Assembly (NCBI GenBank): GCA_031308135.1 | Contig: JAHLJT010008756.1 | Location: 130,632,997 to 130,696,996 of the forward strand | Source: Acheta domesticus | Taxonomy: Eukaryota > Arthropoda > Insecta > Orthoptera > Gryllidae | DNA length: 64,000 nucleotides | Reading direction: 5' to 3' | In this document: positions 1 through 10,964 of the stretch, piece by piece | How the letters are laid out: each line of letters starts with the position of its first letter | Position numbering within the stretch: position 1 is the first letter of the stretch | Made by a program: the position numbers and the translations under genes | The notes under the pieces: generated by a model | What the model saw: only the letters and a program-made list of their open reading frames with translations | What the model was told of the DNA's origin: nothing | The model's database searches: none

Positions 1-2
1 TC

Positions 3-1545
3 GCCCCTACTGTCGGGGTTTCTTTAGAGCAGGTACTCGAGACGAGTACCGCCGAGGCCGGACCTACCCTCGCCGCGGCCGCTCCGACGCCACCCTCACA
101 CCAAATGTCTCAATTTTTCAGCACTCTTATCGCAAAATTTGACGAACAGCGTCAAGAATTAAATTCTAAATTTCAGGACTTGAATTCCAGACTTGATTCG
201 AAATTTTGTGCCCTTGATAGTAGATTAGACGAACACCTCACTAATTTCACCCTTTTTCAAAGTGAGGTGTCTCAACAACTAAATTCGGTTAATTCAAAGG
301 TCGATAAACAGAGCACTAAAATCGCCTCTCTCGCCTCTGCTGTTGAAAATAATTCTAAGCAAATTTCTGACATCAAAGAACATTTAACAGGCCAACTAAA
401 GAAATGCGAATCGCTCCAGTCTGAAACAGTTCAACAAATGACAGAATTTAAAGACAGCATAAACAAGGATATTGCAACCGTTTCAGAAAAGCAATTGAAT
501 TTGGGACATTGGGCTCGTGATAAATTTAAAGACAATGAATCCGAAATTTCCAACTTGAAAGGCGAGGTGACTAAGAAAACTAAAAGGGGTTGACAATAAG
601 ATTGAAGGACTTCACGACTCCCTGAACAATAAACTTGAAACAGCAAAATTAGGTTATCCAGGCACAGGCGGAAATGGAACGGAAAGAAATCGAAGTCAAA
701 ATAGACGAACTAGAAATTAAAGTAGCGGAAAAGACTATTTCAGCTTTCCCGGTTAATGCTATGCCACTGTCAATTCCTCCAAATTTAAAATTCTCTGGTA
801 ATCGCGGTGAACAGCCCATTACGTTCTTACGTAATGTTGAAAATTAGTTTGCTTTAGCGAGACACATTCCTGAATCTTCTAAACCGAAGGTTATAGCCCA
901 AATGTTGGTTGACCATGCCCAAGAATGGTTCCAAACATTGTTACCAGTTCCGGCTGATTTTCAGGATTTTCGTTCCAAATTTATTAATCGTTTTTGGGAT
1001 AGAAACACCCAATACAATTTTAAATGGATTTGGCTAAAGGTAGATGGGACCAGAATGGTAACATGTCTATGCGGGATTATGCAGTGTCTCGCATTGCCCA
1101 ACTTAAACAATGCGAACCTACTCCCCCTGACGACGAAATTATGTGGCTATTAACTCGTCATTATCCATATGTCATTCAAAACCTCCTTAAAACTAGTTTT
1201 GTAAAAGATCTTGAGCAATTTCAGATCTTATTGGGCGATTTCGACCAAACGAATGTGCAATTCGCTTCTTATCAAAATCAGAGTCAAAACTCTTCACGCC
1301 CACGTAATGGCAATAATAATAATCAGAATAGAGGATTTCCCCCACGCCATTCGCAAGGTCAAGAGCGTCCTTTTAACCACGGCCCTTCGCCGCACTTTCC
1401 CCCCGCCCCCTCCCCCCCGGCGCCGACCAGTTTTCCGCCTCCCTTCAATGTCGGTCAAGGCCAAACCGCACCCCTTCTCGCGCCGCCTTCGACAGCCCCA
1501 GGTCAACCACCACAGAGGCCGTTAAACCGCTCAGGTCCGGAATAA
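3..1545 (+). pseudogene. gag-like polyprotein, frameshifted
   Basis: This is the structural (capsid-like) protein of the retrotransposon. The first part (frame of base 3, to 593) is an Ala/Pro-rich leader followed by a heptad-like, Ser/Asn/Lys-rich coiled-coil region from about 105. Reading continues in another frame from 592 (residues DNKIEGLHDSLNN), then from about 660 to 1020 in a third frame, where the segment AQEWFQTLLP...FRSKFINRFW has the Trp/Phe pattern of Retrotrans_gag domains. A stop (TAG at 848) interrupts this part, and another frameshift near 1020 leads to the last part (1024-1545), which ends in an Asn/Gln/Pro-rich tail. No CCHC zinc knuckle is visible. With several frameshifts and a stop it cannot make a full protein. 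Family assignment is by motif pattern only. Confidence 0.75.
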
Positions 1546-2114
1546 ATGGGAACACAGTTCTGGACCATATTTGTAATTCAAATGTTGCGGTTCCCATCTT
1601 TACTCTATGTGTAATGGATGACTTACTAGACATTACTGACGCACCCACAGACTCCACGATACGTAAACGCAATTGTCCAGTAATTAACATTACCTGCTTC
1701 GGCATCAATGTAGATGCTTTACTAGATACAGGCTCTGAAGTATCTGCCATCTCTGAATCTTTCTATGATCAATTATTACAATCAAACTATGTCATTCCGA
1801 CTTTCCCTATCACTAAGTCTTATGTTATAGGAGCACAAATGCGTAAATCAGCGCCCATTACTAAACAGATTTTGCTATCTTTCTCCCTCTTTAACCAGCC
1901 TATTGATGTTACCTGTTTGGTTGTTAAAAATCTTAGTAGGAGAGTTATTTTAGGCATGGACTTCTTCCGTGATTACGGAATTACCATTGATTTAGCCCAA
2001 AATGTAATTAAACCATATAATGGTGTCGAAGGAAACATCGTGCAGGAAACTACCGACTTTGTTTTTACGGACCATTACCTAGAGGAAGATGTGGATTCCG
2101 CCATATCTTCGTAG
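1531..2114 (+). pseudogene. retropepsin-like aspartic protease domain of pol
   Basis: This domain would process the Gag-Pol polyprotein. The catalytic motif is visible as ALLDTGSEVSAIS (about 1714-1755), and the later hydrophobic motif RRVILGMDFFRDY (about 1939-1977) matches the second conserved block of retroviral-type proteases. The frame is open from about 1531, upstream of its first ATG at 1614, and overlaps the gag end at 1545 in the -1 frame, as expected if Pol is made by frameshifting. No clear slippery heptamer was seen. After about residue 160 the frame ends at 2112-2114, where RT should begin, so everything between PR and IN is missing. Confidence 0.8.
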
Positions 2115-2870
2115 TTATAGATGTGTTTACTAAATATGTTAAGTGTTTTCCTATTGTTAAACCTACTGCAAAGGTCCTGTTTAAAACACCTAGTGCAAGG
2201 TTTCTTCAAAGAATGTGGGACGTATCAGCGTGTCCTCAGTGACAATGGCACGCAGTTCACGAGTGACCTTTGGCAGCAATCGCTAAATGATTTAGGTGTC
2301 CAAACAATCTTCTGTTCTATTAGGTCACCGAGATCAAACCCAAGCGAAAGAGTCATGAAAGAATTATCACGTTGTTTCGGGTTTATGTGTCTCACAAGCA
2401 TACCGCTTGGCCCCGATTTACTACCGAAGATTAATACGTGGCTTAACCACATCCCCCATGAATCTTCCAGATTTACACCTTTCGAGGCTCAATTCAATAA
2501 GAAGCCGAAACCATTGTTTCCTATTTTAGCAAAAATGGCCACTCAAATTCCAATTTCCCTGAGGATCGGTGTCAAATTATTCTCTCAAATTTAAAAGAAA
2601 GCTGGTGATACGAGAAAACAACACCAGAAGAGTAAAACCCATTTATTTAAAGTCGGCGATAAAGTTTTAATCAAAGCTCTCAGAGTATCTAATGCAGCCT
2701 GAAGGCCTTATTAGTAAATTCTTTCCTTTATTTGTAGGTCCTTACCAAATAAATGAGGCTTGTAGCCCCCAACGCTTGCACTTTACGTAGCACAGATGGT
2801 TCCGAGGTTGGTCCTCACAATTTTTATAACCTTGTTTCCTTTCGAGATTAAACTAGATTAATTGGCTGAA
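2102..2870 (+). pseudogene. integrase core and GPY/F-like C-terminus, disrupted
   Basis: This is the retroelement integrase, which inserts cDNA into the genome. Three separated blocks are visible. First, HIFVVIDVFTKYVKCFP at about 2102-2152 carries the first acidic residue of the DDE triad. Second, after a frameshift near 2185, the open segment to 2594 has LSDNGTQFTS (second Asp) and SNPSERVMKEL (Glu). Third, after a stop at 2592, the C-terminal part continues with HLFKVGDKVLI and, near 2701-2760, FFPLFVGPYQINEA, a good GPY/F-module motif. The N-terminal zinc-binding HHCC region is absent because the deletion junction lies just upstream. Frame breaks make it non-functional. Confidence 0.8.
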
Positions 2871-3001
2871 AGAATAAAAGCCCTCATTTATGTCGCTCTG
2901 ATTAGGTAACCTTATTTTAATTATATTCTTGTGGATCCAGCCCTGTTGCCCTGGCACGTCTTATTATTAATTAATTTCGTGGGTTCGCTACTACTTCAAT
3001 G

Positions 3002-3101
3002 NNNNNNNNNNNNNNNNNNNNNNNNNNNNNNNNNNNNNNNNNNNNNNNNNNNNNNNNNNNNNNNNNNNNNNNNNNNNNNNNNNNNNNNNNNNNNNNNNNN
3101 N
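3002..3101. other. assembly gap (100 N)
   Basis: A run of exactly 100 N, the usual arbitrary scaffolding length. The sequence after it starts with a GC-rich stretch unlike the preceding retrotransposon, so the two sides need not be adjacent. Confidence 0.99.
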
Positions 3102-4690
3102 GATCAGCGCTCCGCAGGCGGCCGGCTTCGTTTTGCACTGCGGAACGGCGCGGCGCGATGCCAGAGCCAGCAGGCCAATCTACAGGGGGAGCGTTTATTA
3201 ACCCAGCAGGAGACACGCAAACAAATTGAGGCGTGCGGGTTGCCTCAGTCCCCTCAAAATACAAGTGTCAAGAAAACAATTAATAACGAACTATTTTATT
3301 TCTTTAATAAATACGTGTTTATTTCCAAGTATTTATACATAGTTTGGAAACAAGTAGAAATGAAATTTTAAATTTTAACAATGTTCTTGTTGCAAACAAC
3401 TTCCACAAAGCAGGAGCTCACGAATTTTCTCCTCATCGCGTGTAGGGTACAATCTCTTCTGCACCTAAAAAAACAGTAAAAATTATAAGAATATAAATAA
3501 AATGTAAATATATTACAGAGTACAATATACATTTCAATATAAATAAATATATACAAATATACCTGCAAATATGTCACAATAATATAAATATATTATAATC
3601 ACATTATTAAAATATTTGTTATGTAAAAAATATTCACGGACAAATGCACTTACCATAGTGTATATTTGAAAATAAAACCTCTCTCTGTGCCGTTCTGCTG
3701 AGATCTACTGTGAACAGTGTGGCAGGAAGCGATAACAAAGGCTGCGCGAGGTGACTCGATGGCCCCCACGCAGCGCGCCATCGCCTTTGTGACGAAATTT
3801 CCAGGAAAGAACAGGAAGCGGTTGAAAGAGAAGAGTCGAGATATGAGCTTTCCTCGAAAGTTATTAAGAAGCTTGCAAGATTATAAATAAAACTGAAAGT
3901 ACAGTGAGCTCCGAAACAATGATGGGGTGATCAGGCACCCCGAGCGCGTACTGTCGGGTTAAATATGCATCAGTCGACAAAAAGACTTGAATCTCAGGAA
4001 TATAAGGCAATGAAAAGAAAATTGCAGGTGACGGTAGGAACTTCTAAAACGTAGTTCAACGTTTATTTTATATGCATCTGAGATCATAATGTTTGCTTCT
4101 TAAAATATTTTATTCGAATGTTTGAATTTCTGATACGTTTCCTATCCTCCGATTTAAATTCCGGAATATCCTCGTAGCTTCGTAGACAAAATACGCTTCG
4201 AATTGTCTTTAGAGCTTATTTTCGAAGTTTCGACGTTTCCTCCCCGGACACCCTGTATTCTCAAATATTAGAGGTGATTGACCTTTTCAAAATCACCTAT
4301 TCAATTGATTGCTGAACACATTCTTAGAACTCTTGTACTACAAAGCCAGGGGTACTTACGAAAGTAAGTTGACGAGTACATTTGGGGTGATCAAAATCTA
4401 CCTCGAGAGCAGTTGTATAAAACACCTGTTTATTTTGAAAGTTGTGAACCCACAGCAGACACCAATGTAACTGGCAGGAAATTGACGTGTTGGAAACTGA
4501 AGAGGACTTTGGACTTCAATGCACTAGCCGAGATTGAGAATATTCTATTCATGATTCGAGTTACACATGGTATTCCATTCTGTTCATTACTTTGTGAAGT
4601 GACACAAATTCATACAGTAACCTGTAATGGAAGAGCAGCTTGAGCCTCGCCACCAATTTGTTAACGAGATCTTTGTAATTGAATTGAATT
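3102..4690. other. unassigned DNA, mostly AT-rich
   Basis: The first ~140 bases are GC-rich, then 3270-3660 is strongly AT-rich. No coding region or clean terminal repeats were recognised. A sequence resembling insect transposon ends (ACACCCTGTA) sits near 4250, but I found no partner end. Confidence 0.6.
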
Positions 4691-4693
4691 GAT

Positions 4694-4800
4694 GCCTTAT
4701 TTTACGTGGCGAGATTCAGGCTATGAGGCCCGCTCTTCCGTCTGACCACGCAATTTTCGCTACGCTCCTTTCACTTAGCGGAGAAAGAAGGTATCACTGG
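4694..4800 (+). repeat. dispersed repeat R1, copy 1
   Basis: The segment containing ATGAGGCCCGCTCTTCC and TTTCGCTACGCTCCTTTCAC is repeated, same strand, at 7566-7680. It could be a shared 3' end of a SINE or LINE; no coding capacity is visible. Confidence 0.75.
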
Positions 4801-4854
4801 ACTGATGAAGCAAGCGATTTGAATTTATCTCAGAGGCTTCATTTAGACTTGGAT

Positions 4855-5170
4855 TTTTTTTACATGCACTAAATCTACTGACATGGAACATCCGGCTTTA
4901 CTTCCCCACCGAAGGAAGGGATTTGAACCCACGAACTTGGGTATTACAGTCCGATACGGTAACCGTTGCACCATTGATTGCCTTGAGGCTTGAGGATCTT
5001 TTACATGCAGTAAATCTAGAACATGGGATAGCCGGCTTAAATTCTCCGACGGAAGAGGCATGAAGGATTTTTTAGCCCCGTAAAACTTCACCGCTTCGAT
5101 GGGTTTTGAACCCGCTACTTGGGTATAACAGCTGCAGGTATACGCTAACCATTGCACCATAGATTTCCTC
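4855..5170 (-). mobile_element. tRNA-derived SINE, two tandem units
   Basis: On the minus strand two head-to-tail units (about 5168-5000 and 4994-4855) each have a pol III A box-like segment (TGGTGCAATGG or TGGTGCAACGG) and, about 45 bases on, a B box-like segment (GGGTTCAAAACCC, GGGTTCAAATCCC). Both units end in the same tail, roughly TAGATTTACTGCATG. This is the structure of a dimeric tRNA-derived SINE. The tRNA fold is too degenerate for a functional tRNA. Confidence 0.75.
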
Positions 5171-6003
5171 CTGTATCTATACCTTTCCAGCTTCAAATTG
5201 AGACCAAACAATATCAAACTGGGAACAAACAAAATCATATTGGGACCAAATAATTTCAAATTGGGAATAACCACATTCAAATCGAGACTTCCAAATGGAG
5301 ACTTCACAGGTTGAAACTGGAAAGTAAATAAAAATCAGGTTTCAACCATTTAGGGATATTATCTGCCTGATAATTGAAGGGATGTGGTCCATGTTCCTAT
5401 TGCTTTCTTTTATTTACATTGCTGTTCATTTTTTTTCGAGCTCTCTAGGAATGGCTTTTACCGTAAACATTACGCCATCCGGATGTTGATGCAAACATTT
5501 GGTAGAAACAATAACTTGATTCTGATCTTCAAATTTAGGATTTAGTTCTTTCAATGTAATTCTGGGATTTTCCTCTATATATCGAACCATTAAATCCCTG
5601 TGTTCACTCGTCTTCGTCCACCGCGTTGTCGTGATATTTCGTCTTGACTTTTACCCACCCATATGCAGTTAATATATTCACTCCGTGTATTAGAGAGCCC
5701 TGTCCAGTGTCCATTATTACTACATGCTGCACAAATTTGTATTTTGTTCCTCTCAGCTTTCTTTTTCTTTGTGCAAATCGTTATTACGCAATTACCTTAC
5801 CCATACACGGCGAAACATGTTAGTTTTGTTAACAATAAATGAAACTGTAACCGATTCGACATTGTTTTTTCTCGATTTGAAATTGTTACGTCTCAAATTG
5901 CTTGTGTTTAATGCCAATCTGCTCGGGCTTGTTCTCATTTTGAGTGGTGTTAGAACCCAATTTGAATTTGTCCGGTCTCATTTTGAAGTTGAAAAGGAAG
6001 TGG
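5171..6003 (-). mobile_element. Tc1/mariner-like element with 21-bp iterated inverted arms
   Basis: The left arm (5193-5290) is a degenerate ~21-bp tandem repeat, starts 5193, 5215, 5236, 5257 and 5278, with consensus near CAAATTGGGACCAAACAATNT. The right arm (about 5870-5990) carries the same type of ~21-bp unit in opposite orientation, and the outer edges match (CTTTCCAGCTTCAAATTGAG at left, complement near 5975-5995). The interior holds a short transposase-like stretch on the minus strand. The boundaries are approximate and no TA duplication was established. Confidence 0.5.
5437..5655 (-). pseudogene. Tc1-like transposase N-terminal fragment (putative)
   Basis: A minus-strand frame with no ATG reads SEHRDLMVRYIEENPRITLKE followed, about 15 residues later, by VSTKCLHQHPDGVMFTVKAI. 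This pattern resembles the paired HTH DNA-binding half of Tc1-type transposases, in which a basic helix with N-P-R-(I/F)-T precedes a (V/I)S..T..R.L...G segment and a K(P/A) motif. The catalytic DDE half is absent. The match is by eye and short, so alternatives remain; its place between inverted arms supports it. Confidence 0.4.
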
Positions 6004-6118
6004 TTTCTCATGTTGTTTTTATTTGTGTTTGTGTTAGTAATTGTAAATGTACTTTCAGGTTTTTATATTCTGCCACCGGGCAACATCTGCCCAATTGTAG
6101 AATAGAGCTTATATCTAT

Positions 6119-6152
6119 CTCTGTCTGTCTGTCTCTCTCTCCCTCTCCCTCT

Positions 6153-6225
<73 letters not shown>
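6119..6225. repeat. (CT)n/(CCCTCT)n and (TA)n microsatellites
   Basis: A pyrimidine run of CT and CCCTCT units (about 6119-6184) is followed directly by a pure (TA)n run to about 6225. Confidence 0.97.
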
Positions 6226-6230
<5 letters not shown>

Positions 6231-6299
6231 AAGAATTGTGGTGTTGAGCTGTGCAACGCGTATATGCGTAAGTAGAGTGCGCAGAGGATTTGAGGGCGC

Positions 6300-6560
6300 A
6301 GGCGGAGTTTAATCGAGGTCAGAAGCCCTCCCCCCCCCCGTCCCCGTCCTCTCGAGTGAGGCCAGGGGCTCTCCGCACTCTGTAGCTCTCTCTCGGGCGC
6401 TGAATAATTCCGCTCCGAGGGAGGACTTCCGAGTTGCGCTGCCTTTGATCCCCATTAGCCCGCGCCCCCCCTCCCCCCGCCCCCCCCGCGCCCATCGGCA
6501 CCTCCCGCCGCGCCGCACAGAGGGCGCTGCGCCCGAACAGCGCTCCCGCTCCGGCATGCC
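6300..6560. other. GC-rich, C-skewed island
   Basis: Contains long C runs (around 6330-6345 and 6465-6490). Open frames here are composition effects; no gene was recognised. It leads into the tRNA-like head of a SINE. Confidence 0.6.
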
Positions 6561-6652
6561 GCTGATTCCTCGATGCGGCCGGCAGGTCTTGCGTTCGAGT
6601 CCCGACGGCGGCAGGATTTTCGACACTACGGACACGGACAAGGACGACACAC

Positions 6653-7227
6653 GGACAAGGAGGAGAAATGAAAGATAACATGCGTTCCGTGGCCCGTTTT
6701 TTTAGTGTACTGCCCCGGCATTCCCCTGGCGTTGATCGGACACAATTACGGAAAACTACCGACGAGAGCTTAGAAATTTCCTCCAGATGGCGACTGAATT
6801 CGACGCAGCTGACAAGCTATGCTTCGGTTTTTCTTTCTTGGCGCACGGGGGTGTGCAAATAAAATGGAATATCTCAAGGTATTTCGCGTCGTTCTCCGTT
6901 GTGCCGCCAGGAATCGCATGACCGCCAGCACTGCTCGATACAGTTGCGATCATGCGGCTCCTAGAGGCACAATCAAGAACGATGCGAAATACCGTGAGAT
7001 ATTCTATTTTACTGGCACACCCCCGTGCGCCAAGAAAGAAAAACCGAAGCATAGCTTGTCAGCTACGTCGAATTCAGTATCTGTCTGGAGGAGAATTCTA
7101 GCGGCCGACGGCTCTGATCGGTAGTTTTCCGTAATTTTGTCCGATCAACGCCAGGCGAATGCCGGGGCAGTACACTAAAAAACGGGCCACGGAACGCATG
7201 TTATCTTTCCTTCCTCTTCCTTGTCCT
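6653..7227. repeat. ~575-bp near-perfect palindrome
   Basis: The left edge (GACAAGGAGGAG...AAGATAACATGCGTTCCG) is matched in reverse complement at the right edge (CGGAACGCATGTTATCTT...CTTGTC). The arms pair through almost their full length with scattered differences, and the centre is near 6940. The outer ~130-170 bases of each arm are SINE-A body in opposite orientations; the inner part is the MITE at 6821-7050. Confidence 0.9.
6821..7050. mobile_element. palindromic MITE M1, copy 1
   Basis: The ends are perfect inverted repeats: GCTTCGGTTTTTCTTTCTTG at left, complement at right, continuing through GCGCACGGGGGTGTGC. The interior (GGTATTTCGCGTCGTTCTC, complement GAGAACGACGCGAAATACC in related form) is also palindromic. 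A second copy lies at 29095-29308. No coding capacity. Confidence 0.8.
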
Positions 7228-7565
7228 ATCCTCACCCCGTACACACATACATTAACATACACTACACTACCACACCATGCCAGGAGATCGGTCGGAAGCT
7301 GAGAGCTTGTCCCGGCTGGGGCGGTGCCCCGCTAGTGGGAGATACCTGGTTGAGTGGAAACCCCCGCTAGTCGACGGTAGGTCGGCGCCGGATCTCGCCA
7401 TCCAGCGGGGAAAAGATCATCGCCGCCTCCCCAGCAAAAGTACATGCATTACACTTCTGGTACCAATGGCCTAAATACTAGCAATCAATCATTAAAAAAA
7501 TTTCTCGGAATAGTGAACCTCAAATTCCATCATATACGAAGAAATTCAATTCTATTTCAATTATC

Positions 7566-7680
7566 CGTTATTTTATGTTGGGAGACTCAGGCCATGAGGC
7601 CTGCTCTTCCATCTGCCCACACAGATTTCGCTACGCTCCTTTCACCATCTAGCGGAGAGAGGAGGTTATACTCTGGCGAC
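7566..7680 (+). repeat. dispersed repeat R1, copy 2
   Basis: Second copy of the repeat at 4694-4800. Both contain an ATGAGGCC..GCTCTTCC block, then CGCTACGCTCCTTTCAC, then AGCGGAGA. It lies just downstream of SINE-A copy A. Confidence 0.75.
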
Positions 7681-7699
7681 GAATTGGAGATTTAGATTG

Positions 7700-9180
7700 A
7701 CCGCAGAGGGTTTTTTAACCGTCAACTGGTGACGTGCCTTAGAACGTCTGTTACGAGTGACGTGCGGTTACTGTGACCGGGAAAGTTGTAGACTGATTAT
7801 ATTCGTTATTTCATTTCTCATCGAATTCACAATTTGTTTCACATTAACTGAGGCATAATAAAGATAAAAATCGAAAACTTTGCAGTTTATGTAATAAACA
7901 GAAAATAATATAATTTTTAATTACTCACTGAGAGAATTTCAGGTCATATATTGCTCCATACTTTTTCTACACAGTTGACAATTGAAATACGCAGAGAAGA
8001 GCTTGAAATAATATTGACTACATAAAACAACCTTTATTTTATTAAGAAAATACACTATTAAATGAACATTATGTATTAAATATAAACGTCCATTACCAGG
8101 TATAAACTCCTATTACTGGTGAGGTACTGTCTTCGAGACCGATCCGTAACTTCTACTGATTCTCAGAACAGAACGGCTGCAACTAGATAAGCTAGCCCAC
8201 GCCCGAACATTGTGTAGAAAGAGATAAGAAGGTACTGAAGCTACTAGGGCTGAGAGAGGGGGAGGGGGCGGCGGTGGCGGCGCAAATCGACCTTAGTTGT
8301 CACTTGGCAAGACGACCTTAGTGCGCCATCATTCGGCGGCTATCTGCTCCTGGCGAGGAGGCGACAAACTGACCTGACTGAGGTAGCAAGGGGCTGCAAT
8401 TGGCACGCGCAAAATTCGTATTTTGGCCCCCATAACCCATTGCAAACACCATTGTGCGGAAATTAATAGCTCACAACAAGGAGCGCCCAACTGGGCGGGA
8501 AATAATTAGTTTATAGTCTGTTCTGACACATATGTGTTAACAAAGTCTTCTCTGTAGACGATTTAGTGGACTATAAACACAAATCAATTTCAGAGTTCCT
8601 AACATTGTTGTCTCGTGATAATTTAACAGTGTATGTATCCCTGATTCTCTTGTCAATGTTGTCGATAGTGGAAAATTACTCTTCAAATACTGTCGACCAA
8701 CGTATCCTGTACAGCGAGCTTCCTTTCCTCTCATCTTAGTCAGAGACACTTCGTTTTCCTGTAATAATACGAGAAAATTCTTTTCCGCTGTCAGTATGCG
8801 AGAAATCGTTTCGATTTGCCAGTTCTGCTCAACGCAAATGGATAATTGGCTTGCTTCCAAGAGGTACAAGAGAACATTGATAATGCAATTCAATTGCAGA
8901 AGATTTTTACCATTTAATTTCTTATGCAGGTTTCTGAATATAAGTTGTGGTTGTAAATAAATTTTACTTCATAAATTTCAAACTTTTCGATTATAATATT
9001 ATCGAGAGTGAAGAATATTAATACTTTATATACTTACGAAATTTTAATATTTAAAGATAAGAAGCTAATCATGAATGAGGCAATACAAAACCACATTCAT
9101 AGCTCTTGACATCATATATCTTAGGCGTAAATATCGTTCGAGAAGATAACAAAATAGAAATTCATATTCTCCATCTGTCC
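7700..9180. other. unassigned, mostly AT-rich DNA
   Basis: A purine-rich G tract is at about 8256-8285. A minus-strand open frame at 8537-8893 (118 codons) has no recognisable domain and no supporting context, so I do not call it a gene. No terminal repeats were noticed. Confidence 0.5.
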
Positions 9181-9289
9181 TAGGTTAATTGCTTCTTCGC
9201 GTGGCTCCTCAATGGCTACAACGCAAGTTTTTCCCAACAACTTTATTATTTCTTCAGACGAAGACCACCTCGCATTCAACCAAGGATGC

Positions 9290-9660
9290 CAGATTTGTTC
9301 CGCTCACGATCGCGTGGCGGCGCCACTGTCGCCGGGACTTCCCCGCGGCTGGTCCTCCGGCGGCCCATTGTCGTCGCTTGTTCCCATCGACTTCCCGAGC
9401 GCACGGTCCCTCGGGACCCACTCCTCTCTCTCTCCTCCCCCTCTCACCTCCTCCCCACTCCCCTACTCCCCCACACGCTTCCCCAGCGCTGCAATATCGC
9501 GGTAAACAAGGAGGTAAAAGCCAGTCGCCTGGCGAGAGACCGCGTAAGAAGTTAATACACGCCCCGCCCGCACGGCGCAAAGACGTTCCAGGCATCGGGG
9601 CTTAATGTCAACTTGTTTGTCGGGGCTTAGAACCCCCCCCCACTTCTGCCAGCCAACATT
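9290..9660. other. GC-rich island, C-skewed on plus strand
   Basis: CpG-rich sequence with a CCTCTCTCTCTCCTCCCCC-type tract near 9420-9480 and a C9 run near 9630. Overlapping open frames on both strands are composition effects. Confidence 0.6.
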
Positions 9661-10405
9661 AAGTACACGCCGCTCTCGAGCAACGAGGTGTCAAAAGTCT
9701 CGCGTTGTCGCTTTTTTCGCCGCCTTTGTTTCCCGCGATCGCTGGCAAAGTTCTTGAGTGCCTTCGCCTGGGGCGCTGGTGTGCTCGCTTGACGCGAGGT
9801 GACGCTGTCGAGGAATTTGTTCAATTTTTGTGAATTTCACTCCAAAGTCGGCCAAAGAGTAACCTTTATTGATGAGATTCAGCAAGAAAAATACGTTATC
9901 GTTTCCAACTTGCATTTGAAAGGGATGTTTTCGTTGAATAAAAAATATGTGAATTATTGCTCTGAGATAATTCTGAATCTTAAGCTAGGTGATAATGCCT
10001 TTCATTATTTTAAATAAATGTATTGCCTGAATGTAGATATATCAGCCTATTGTTTCTACAGACGATAGATGACTAATTCTCTGCTTAAAATGTGGAGTGG
10101 AGATACTCATCGAACACTGCCCGAGTATCACCGGATGATATGAACTGATGTAGACCTGCCTTATCAATAAAACAAAAGCACTTTAGGAGGAAAAGAATTG
10201 GGCATTTGTAAAAACAAATAAATATCGATAAAATAAAAATTCTGGGAAAAAGAGAGCTACCTTGTACAAAACAGTCATTAGATGGTCTAGTCACGTTTGG
10301 TAAATGGAAAAATTGATGTATTCTTCTATAAACAAATATCAAAATCTTGAATTTCTCCCAAAGTGTACTTAGGAATGACTTTTTTCATACACATACATTT
10401 CAAAT
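9660..10405. other. unassigned DNA
   Basis: AT-rich from about 9800. Nothing recognised as a gene or element. Confidence 0.5.
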
Positions 10406-10411
10406 CTCTCT

Positions 10412-10962
10412 ACTGGGAGAGGTGACTCACAACAACTGATGTCACTACAGTGCCTCTGACTGGGAAGTTCTGAGATTTGAATCCCGACGGAGGCAGGATT
10501 TTCAACTCTCGCCGGATAGCTAGATAGATTTCTCTCGCTGTCTGGAGGAGAAATCTACCGGTCGGCTGCTCTGATCGGTAGTTTTGTGGTTTCTCCGTCA
10601 ATACCAGGCGGATGCCGGAGCAGTACCCTAACAAACGGGCCAAGGACCGAGCGCGATTCTATTCCTTCCCATTCCTTGCCATAACCTCGCCCCCCTTACA
10701 CACACATACATGCACTACACTACCTCACATGTCGGAAGAGCGGTCTGGAGCTTAGAGTTTGCCCCGGCTGAGACTGTTTCCCGCTGGTGGGAGACACCTG
10801 TTTGGGGAAAACCCCGCAGCCGGCATAGATGGCGCCGGATCTCGCCATCCAGCGCGGCAAATAACTTCGCCACCTCTTGAGCAAAAACATGCACTACACA
10901 TACGGGAAAACGTCTTAAGCCATTGACGCGCCAGAAATCACTAGTAATCAATCAATCAATCA
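10412..10962 (+). mobile_element. SINE-A copy B, full length
   Basis: The head has a tRNA-like B box (GATTTGAATCCCGAC) and the phrase TGATGTCACTACAGTGCC shared with copy D. The body has GATCGGTAG, CAATACCAGGCGGATGCCGG, AACGGGCCAAGGACCG, a CA-rich TTACACACACATACATGC segment, then GGCGCCGGATCTCGCCATCC. It ends in (ATCA)n at about 10946-10962. Length ~550 bp. Confidence 0.88.
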
Positions 10963-10964
10963 GG

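Larger units (their letters stand above)
1..2870 (+). mobile_element. Ty3/Gypsy-type LTR retrotransposon remnant (gag-PR-IN, no RT)
   Basis: Gag-like, retropepsin-like and integrase-like segments follow in the order expected for a Ty3/Gypsy element, all on the plus strand. The element is dead: gag has frameshifts and a stop, and the protease frame runs into the middle of the integrase core, so reverse transcriptase and RNase H are deleted. The left end lies outside the window, because the first frame is open to base 3. The right end is not seen; an assembly gap follows at 3002. No LTR could be paired inside the window. Confidence 0.85.
6555..7500 (+). mobile_element. SINE-A copy A, split by a palindromic insertion
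   Basis: The tRNA-like head (B box-like GCGTTCGAGTCCCGAC at about 6591-6606) is followed by a large palindrome (6653-7227), then the family body and tail: GATCGGTAG, AACGGGCCACGGA, CCCGGCTGGGGCGGTGCCCC, GTCGGCGCCGGATCTCGCC, ending near CAATCAATCATT. The same body occurs at 10412, 13995, 22362 and, inverted, 52195. The body left of the centre is present in inverted orientation. Confidence 0.8.

Noticed and set aside
8537..8893. 118-codon minus-strand ORF as a host gene
   Set aside because: No domain, no signal, no splice-site support, and similar lengths occur by chance in this AT-rich stretch.
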